From IMG/VR virus record IMGVR_UViG_3300017963_006700, positions 1 to 24,759 of that record: a stretch of 24,759 bases of DNA. One strand, 5' to 3'. Source of the stretch: a virus. Numbering within the stretch: the stretch's first letter is position 1; each line of letters starts with the position of its first letter. The notes beneath the pieces were generated by a model. That model saw only the letters and a list, made by a program, of their open reading frames with translations. It searched no databases and was not told the DNA's origin. Made by a program: the position numbers and the translations under genes. This document shows, piece by piece, positions 20,373 through 24,759 of the stretch.

Positions 20373-21563
20373 CTATTGAACGTCGGAATCGTACGGATAG
20401 TCAGCCAGGCGTTTGTGAAGGTAATTGAAGCTGCCGGCGATTCGTCGTTGTCGCGTGCGCTTATCATTTCCAGCCGCTTGTTGCAATGCTCGCTCGGCTT
20501 TTGCGAACAACCGTCCTGCGTCTTCAAGCCCCAGTGCATCGCCGAGGAATTTTTCCGTACATGCCATGACTGCCGGGTATGCAGCACGATTCAGATCAAT
20601 GGGGTCGCTAATGATGTATCCAACATCGGTGCGAGTGGCTGAAAACGTGCTGTCGGCTGTTGCGGCCAACAAATCGGCAACGGCAGCAATAGCCCGTTCC
20701 TCGACAAATGGATTGCGGCCTTGGTAGCTGGTTGGTTGGGATGAGTTTCGACTGAGGCGAATGATCGAGTTGACCATGTCCGCTTCAAACTTTGTGCTTG
20801 TGCCAGCAATTGCCGCACTGTCGGAAACAACACTCACGTTTCCAGGAAACTCCAAGGCTACATCCTGTCCGCAATACCGGAGAGTTCGTGCATGTCGTTT
20901 GATGGTCAGATCTAGCGTTTGGTCGCTGTCGATCGGTGGCCAGAGATAAACTGCTAGGCTGCCAAACATATCCGGAGCTTCAGCCACACAATACTTTTGC
21001 ACATCACCAGTTGTATCGTCCCATTTTTCAAGAGACAGCAAGGACGGCATGGCTGAAGGGTTGACTTCCATCCAACTGTTCTCGCCGACTATGCCGACAA
21101 TGGAGAGAAAATCGGCTGGGAGAACGTAATACTGTCGATACAGCGAATAGGATGTACCCGCTGCTACGTCGGCATCGGGACAGAAATTCGGGTCGAGGGT
21201 CAATACGGTTGTGCTTTCTACCGTAGCCACCCGACTTACTACATTGTTGCCGGATGCCGTTGTGAATTTGATCACTCCGTCGATTGCCCAGCTTGGCCAC
21301 GTGTTTCCGGTCAGAGTTACCATGCGTTCGTGTGTGCCGCCGGTGTAATCGTAGGCAATTGTTCCGGTGGTTTGTGGTGCCTTGAGATGCAGCCGCCAAG
21401 GCCGCAAAAGGAACGTCCAATCGTGATAGTTGGTGACTTCCTCGTAGGCACGTACCGTAGACCATTTGATCAGTTCGAGGTTGGGGCTTTTTCCTCGCTG
21501 GTTGGCCCACTTTTCCAAGTGTTCGACGACATCGGCATAGAGCAATAGTCGTGGAGCCGGCAT
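20373..21563 (-). CDS. Neck/adaptor-like protein
   Basis: A 396-residue protein whose ATG shares one base with the preceding stop. The opening (LLLYADVVEHLEKWANQRGK, then IKWSTVRAYEEVTNYHDWTFLL) is typical of phage adaptor proteins that contact the portal (SU10-adaptor-like). A beta-rich insert follows (MVTLTGNTWPSWAIDGVIKF, ATVESTTVLTLD). The C-terminal half returns to helices (VEERAIAAVADLLAAT and DAGRLFAKAERALQQ). Position right after the portal region fits a head-neck protein. Family assignment is moderate. Confidence 0.5.
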   Translation of the reverse strand: MPAPRLLLYADVVEHLEKWANQRGKSPNLELIKWSTVRAYEEVTNYHDWTFLLRPWRLHLKAPQTTGTIAYDYTGGTHERMVTLTGNTWPSWAIDGVIKFTTASGNNVVSRVATVESTTVLTLDPNFCPDADVAAGTSYSLYRQYYVLPADFLSIVGIVGENSWMEVNPSAMPSLLSLEKWDDTTGDVQKYCVAEAPDMFGSLAVYLWPPIDSDQTLDLTIKRHARTLRYCGQDVALEFPGNVSVVSDSAAIAGTSTKFEADMVNSIIRLSRNSSQPTSYQGRNPFVEERAIAAVADLLAATADSTFSATRTDVGYIISDPIDLNRAAYPAVMACTEKFLGDALGLEDAGRLFAKAERALQQAAGNDKRTRQRRIAGSFNYLHKRLADYPYDSDVQ

Positions 21564-22072
21564 CAGAGATCTCCAGACAGTTCGGTTTTTCGCTTTTCGA
21601 ACAAGTCGGTGTATTCTGTGGTACTCAGGTCGTCGATGGTTGCCTCGCTGTCATGAAGTTCTGCCTCGATGTCGTCTTTTACAACGTCGTCGGCAACTTC
21701 GTATGGCCCATCGGCTGTTTCCGGATAAACGGGATCTGCGTGTAGACTGCCGCTGAGTCCCCATCCTTTTTCTTCGCAGAGTCGTTGCACATCGTCGGGT
21801 CCGTCGTACCAACCGTCGACACCAAGCGGTTCACTGGCCAATTGGTGAGAAAACTGTTTGCCATGAATGTTGACGCCGGCAGCCTCCGCTTTGCGCTTTG
21901 CGGCGGCCAACATCCGTTCGTTACCGCCGAACGGCACTTCTCTGTTCTGTGCTCGGAACCGCGTTTCCGTGCCGACAATCGCGTGGCATAGTCCCGCAGC
22001 CCCGCAGTCTTGGGTTTCGCCGGTTTCGTAGTCTTGCCAAACCCGACGACCGTTTTTTACGAGATATGGCAT
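21563..22072 (-). CDS. Hypothetical protein between portal and adaptor
   Basis: A 169-residue protein with an AGGAAG ribosome binding site. The N-terminus (MPYLVKNGRRVWQDYETGET) looks like a short beta-sheet. The middle, with HGKQFSHQLASEPLGVDGWYDGPDDVQRLCEEKGWGLSG in conserved-looking blocks, suggests a small folded domain. The last 50 residues are strongly acidic (VKDDIEAELHDSEATIDDL), as in scaffold or assembly proteins. The major capsid or scaffold would be expected here, but this is too short and shows no capsid-fold pattern. Function unknown. Confidence 0.55.
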   Translation of the reverse strand: MPYLVKNGRRVWQDYETGETQDCGAAGLCHAIVGTETRFRAQNREVPFGGNERMLAAAKRKAEAAGVNIHGKQFSHQLASEPLGVDGWYDGPDDVQRLCEEKGWGLSGSLHADPVYPETADGPYEVADDVVKDDIEAELHDSEATIDDLSTTEYTDLFEKRKTELSGDL

Positions 22073-22081
22073 TGGTGCTTC

Positions 22082-23980
22082 CTAGCTTTGTGATGGTTCG
22101 ACATCGGCGCCGGTATTGGCTCCCTGCTGTTGTTGCATTGCGATCGCCATGATGTCTTGCTGGTCTAGCATGATTTGGGATACGTCCGTTTCCATGGCAT
22201 TACCGACAAGCTGTACCAATTCGTTAAAGGGTCGAATGGCGCCGTGCATTGCAAGTTGCTGGTAGGCTGGCATCAATGTTTGTACGAGTTGTTGACTGTC
22301 TTGAACCGCTTTTTGAATGTTTTTTCGCCGCCCACTGCCGGCCTCGATCGTGTAGGTATAATCAACGGCAGCGGTCTTGGGATCGTCGGTTTCGATGAGA
22401 GTTGCCCATAATTGTGTGAGCGGGCCGGGGGCAATTTGATCATTTCCAACAGCCGATTGAGGTATCTGGGGAGTGTCGGCAAACAATCCCGATACTTGGT
22501 CGGACTCGACAAACAGCCGCGTCATGAAACCTTCTTTTGCGGCGAGTCGACTGTTACAGGCTTCGACGGCATCTGCAAAATCGTTTGGCCGTGATGATAC
22601 CCCCTGTTGTCGGATTTGCACCTCGGCACTGGATCGGATTTGTGTTGGTCCCGGTTGGGCGCCATACAGCAGAGGATCCATTCCAGTCATTCGCTCAAAG
22701 GCGCGTTCGGCTAAATGAATCACCTTCCAAAGATCTGCATTGACTTTGGGAAATTGCACAATATGAATGTGTTTCTTAATTTCATCAACGTCTTTTTTGG
22801 CGGTGAAAACGATTTCTTGATCGAGACCATAGTTGATAGCATTTACAATGGTAAGATCCAGCAACTCCGACAAAATGATGATGTCGCGGCATGTTGCCCG
22901 CACTCGGCAAAACAGGAAGGAGTAAGCGTGATCGATGAAACTCTGTAACGGCAATGCGGCTTCAAGGGGTGATGTCGCCCAAGGGTCGTCGCCGTTCGGA
23001 TAGAAGTCTAGAAAGGTTGTTGGCCATGGATTGGCCGGATCAGTGTAAAAGGGGATTGGCCACTTCAACGCTTTCGCGACAATGTCCGGCCCTTGTTGTT
23101 TGATCCATGGCGACAAGTTCAACGGATAGTCGACACCAGGCATTATGACAAGCCAGGCATTATCTTGTTCATTGAGATGTCCAAATGCCTTCAACTCGTC
23201 CGGTGTCTGTTGAAACTTTTGGCCAATGCCGACTCCTCGGGTGTAGATTTCGTAGTAAGCGCAGAGGTCCGGCCTATCCTTGCCTGTTGTTTGCTTTTTG
23301 CCGGCTTTCTGTTCCAAGAATGCTTGATACTTACCCTGGAGTTCTCGTCCTGGAATGTGATACTCTTCGGCCACGCTCCAAACACTTCTTTCTCGCAAGC
23401 GGTACATCCAACCTGCATCTCGCACCTTCTTTGTGTTTGGATCGATTCCCCAGTTGTCAACGCTATCACCCAGAGAAGATGGAATCATGCCTCGGGGGCC
23501 GGGAACCATTTCATGGACCCATACGCCTCGTCCTTTAACAAGTGCCTCTTGAATGACGGGGCGCACTTCGTCTTGGAGACCATATTCGGTGGGCAAGTAG
23601 TTCAACCACCATTGCAGCAGCCAAGCACTGATTTGTTCGTTCTCGGGTGCCGGCAGATTTTGGACGTATTTCTTGAGTTCCGACGGCGGCATCGGTCGTC
23701 GAGGTGCGACTTGTCGATTTGGAACACGATGATGGAGGTATGGCAAATAGACATTGCAGAATTCCCGAGAGAGATTGCGTCTGCATTTGTGGAATGGTTG
23801 TCCGTTCGGAAACGGGTTGCCTTCCGGTGTTGTGTAGAGATCCTTGTAAAGGTCGGTAAAACCTTTTCCCAAGAAGCCCCAAGCACGTTCGGCAGCTTTT
23901 CCAAACTTTTGCTGCTTATCTTCATCGGCGTCGTGAATTTGTTTCTTCCACAGATCGCAGATTGTAGATTCGATTGCCAT
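22082..23980 (-). CDS. Portal protein
   Basis: A 632-residue protein, long enough for a podovirus/P22-type portal. The helical N-terminus (ICDLWKKQIHDADEDKQQKF) and central sections such as YYEIYTRG, DPWATSPLEAALPLQSFIDHAYSFLF and HLAERAFERMTGMDPLLYG (a long hinge helix) are typical of portal wing and stem. The segment SSAEVQIRQQGVSSRPNDFA followed by helices and a Gln-rich end matches the family's crown. Its place at the head of the virion operon, ahead of adaptor and neck genes, agrees. It forms the dodecameric DNA channel at one capsid vertex. I cannot name a close relative. Confidence 0.7.
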   Translation of the reverse strand: MAIESTICDLWKKQIHDADEDKQQKFGKAAERAWGFLGKGFTDLYKDLYTTPEGNPFPNGQPFHKCRRNLSREFCNVYLPYLHHRVPNRQVAPRRPMPPSELKKYVQNLPAPENEQISAWLLQWWLNYLPTEYGLQDEVRPVIQEALVKGRGVWVHEMVPGPRGMIPSSLGDSVDNWGIDPNTKKVRDAGWMYRLRERSVWSVAEEYHIPGRELQGKYQAFLEQKAGKKQTTGKDRPDLCAYYEIYTRGVGIGQKFQQTPDELKAFGHLNEQDNAWLVIMPGVDYPLNLSPWIKQQGPDIVAKALKWPIPFYTDPANPWPTTFLDFYPNGDDPWATSPLEAALPLQSFIDHAYSFLFCRVRATCRDIIILSELLDLTIVNAINYGLDQEIVFTAKKDVDEIKKHIHIVQFPKVNADLWKVIHLAERAFERMTGMDPLLYGAQPGPTQIRSSAEVQIRQQGVSSRPNDFADAVEACNSRLAAKEGFMTRLFVESDQVSGLFADTPQIPQSAVGNDQIAPGPLTQLWATLIETDDPKTAAVDYTYTIEAGSGRRKNIQKAVQDSQQLVQTLMPAYQQLAMHGAIRPFNELVQLVGNAMETDVSQIMLDQQDIMAIAMQQQQGANTGADVEPSQS

Positions 23981-23994
23981 GCCTCAATCCGACT

Positions 23995-24534
23995 TTAGCT
24001 AGCCGGCTCCGGTGTTTCTGCTTGTCCGGTCTTGTGAATTTGCTTTGGGCCGGATTTGCCTTTTCTTTTTCGCTTTGGGGGCGACTCGACCGACGGTTTG
24101 TCCGGCGATTCGACTTGCTGCTCAACCGGCTTTGGGGCACGACTTCGCAATTGGACCTGGAGAATTGCCAACTTCTCGTCGATCTCATCGAGGCGTTTGG
24201 CGACGGCTCGTTGCTGTTTCTCGGATTCGGCAAGGTCGTAGATGCCCGATGTGTTGTCTTCGAAACGTGCCGGGCGCAGTTTGACTTGCCAATCATCTTT
24301 GTGGACACAGGACTCGCGCCATTCCCACTGTCCTTCCACGGCGACGATGATATGGCACGTTTGGGGTGATTCGACTTGTGCCACAAAGCCGAAGAACTTT
24401 TGATGCCTGTTGTTCAGGGCAGACGGATGCGGCCACAAGACAACGCGATCGCCGGGTTCCAACGGTGGCGCCTTATGTGGTTCTGGCAGATTGTCTACGG
24501 TTAGAGGTTGGGATCCTAAAAAATCGTTGCTCAT
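23995..24534 (-). CDS. Hypothetical protein with KOW/SH3-like and coiled-coil parts
   Basis: A 179-residue protein with an AAGGAG ribosome binding site. The N-terminal half (LEPGDRVVLWPHPSALNNRHQKFFGFVAQVESP onward) looks like a small beta-barrel of the SH3/KOW type. A predicted coiled coil (KQQRAVAKRLDEIDEKLAIL) and a basic Pro/Lys-rich tail follow. It lies between the partial gene upstream and the portal. No family is recognised. The gap to the portal is 14 bases, so they are co-transcribed. Confidence 0.6.
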   Translation of the reverse strand: MSNDFLGSQPLTVDNLPEPHKAPPLEPGDRVVLWPHPSALNNRHQKFFGFVAQVESPQTCHIIVAVEGQWEWRESCVHKDDWQVKLRPARFEDNTSGIYDLAESEKQQRAVAKRLDEIDEKLAILQVQLRSRAPKPVEQQVESPDKPSVESPPKRKRKGKSGPKQIHKTGQAETPEPAS

Positions 24535-24551
24535 GAGTTTCTCCTTGGCGG

Positions 24552-24758
24552 TTAGAGTTCGATTCCTCGGCGGCCTTGTCGTCGCTGCCGTCGGGCTTCT
24601 GCCGCTTGGTAGGATGCGAACACGGGGTCGGGTTTGGGGGTTGGTGTCTCTTGTGGAAATCGATATGAGGGGTTGTAGTGTGCGCCGTATTCGAGACCTT
24701 GCAGCACATCTTCGGGATTGGTGCGATCCTTTGCTCGTTTCTTGGGATTCTTTGCTTC
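24552..24758 (-). CDS. C-terminal end of an upstream phage protein (partial)
   Basis: The frame is open from the right edge for 68 codons to a TAA at 24552-24554. It ends in a basic tail (RRQRRQGRRGIEL), preceded by a Pro-rich segment (FPQETPTPKPDPVF). The position just before the portal operon would suit a terminase large subunit, but the visible end shows no terminase motif, so the identity is not claimed. Confidence 0.5.
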   Translation of the reverse strand, partial: EAKNPKKRAKDRTNPEDVLQGLEYGAHYNPSYRFPQETPTPKPDPVFASYQAAEARRQRRQGRRGIEL

Positions 24759-24759
24759 C

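Overview
The window looks like part of a temperate, double-stranded DNA phage (or prophage) genome from a planctomycete. The host call is inferred from family resemblance. The tyrosine integrase, a DUF1580-like helix-turn-helix protein and several cysteine-rich or small structural proteins resemble families I associate with planctomycete genomes. Nearly all genes lie on the minus strand in tightly packed, often one- or four-base-overlapping order. The exceptions are a short plus-strand block around the integrase.

Read along minus-strand transcription (right to left), the right third (about 15158-24758) is a virion operon. It holds the end of an unidentified protein, an accessory protein, a portal protein, a neck/adaptor-like protein, two head-tail joining proteins, a probable tail tube protein and a run of unassigned tail/appendage candidates, some very cysteine-rich. 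It runs with almost no gap into a ten-gene glycan-modification cassette (7622-15148). That cassette has three GT4-type glycosyltransferases, one DxD glycosyltransferase with a zinc ribbon, three SAM methyltransferases, one PIG-L/LmbE deacetylase and two sulfotransferases. The arrangement suggests the phage builds or decorates a methylated, sulfated glycan late in infection, on its own virion or on the host surface.

The middle (5077-7605) is the lysogeny/integration region. A DUF1580-like HTH gene and a small plus-strand gene diverge from a palindrome-rich promoter region. Next comes an apparent attP site, which contains the 3' half of a tRNA-Arg-like gene flanked by repeated 11-bp arm-type motifs, and then the integrase.

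From 3819 to 5039 there is about 1.2 kb with almost no convincing protein genes. It is instead dense in perfect inverted repeats and tRNA T-arm-like hairpins. I interpret it as one or more large structured noncoding RNAs, interrupted by one tiny membrane-protein gene. A tRNA-Met (CAT) with initiator-like and other unusual features follows at 3122-3194. The left end (1-3006) is a recombination/replication module: a Cas4/RecB-like PD-(D/E)XK nuclease, a RecA-like P-loop ATPase with 26-residue tandem repeats, an SSB-like protein with an acidic IPF tail, a zinc-ribbon protein and a gene running off the edge. Strong intrinsic terminators sit just in front of the nuclease gene and inside the RNA locus, which hints at attenuation or antitermination.
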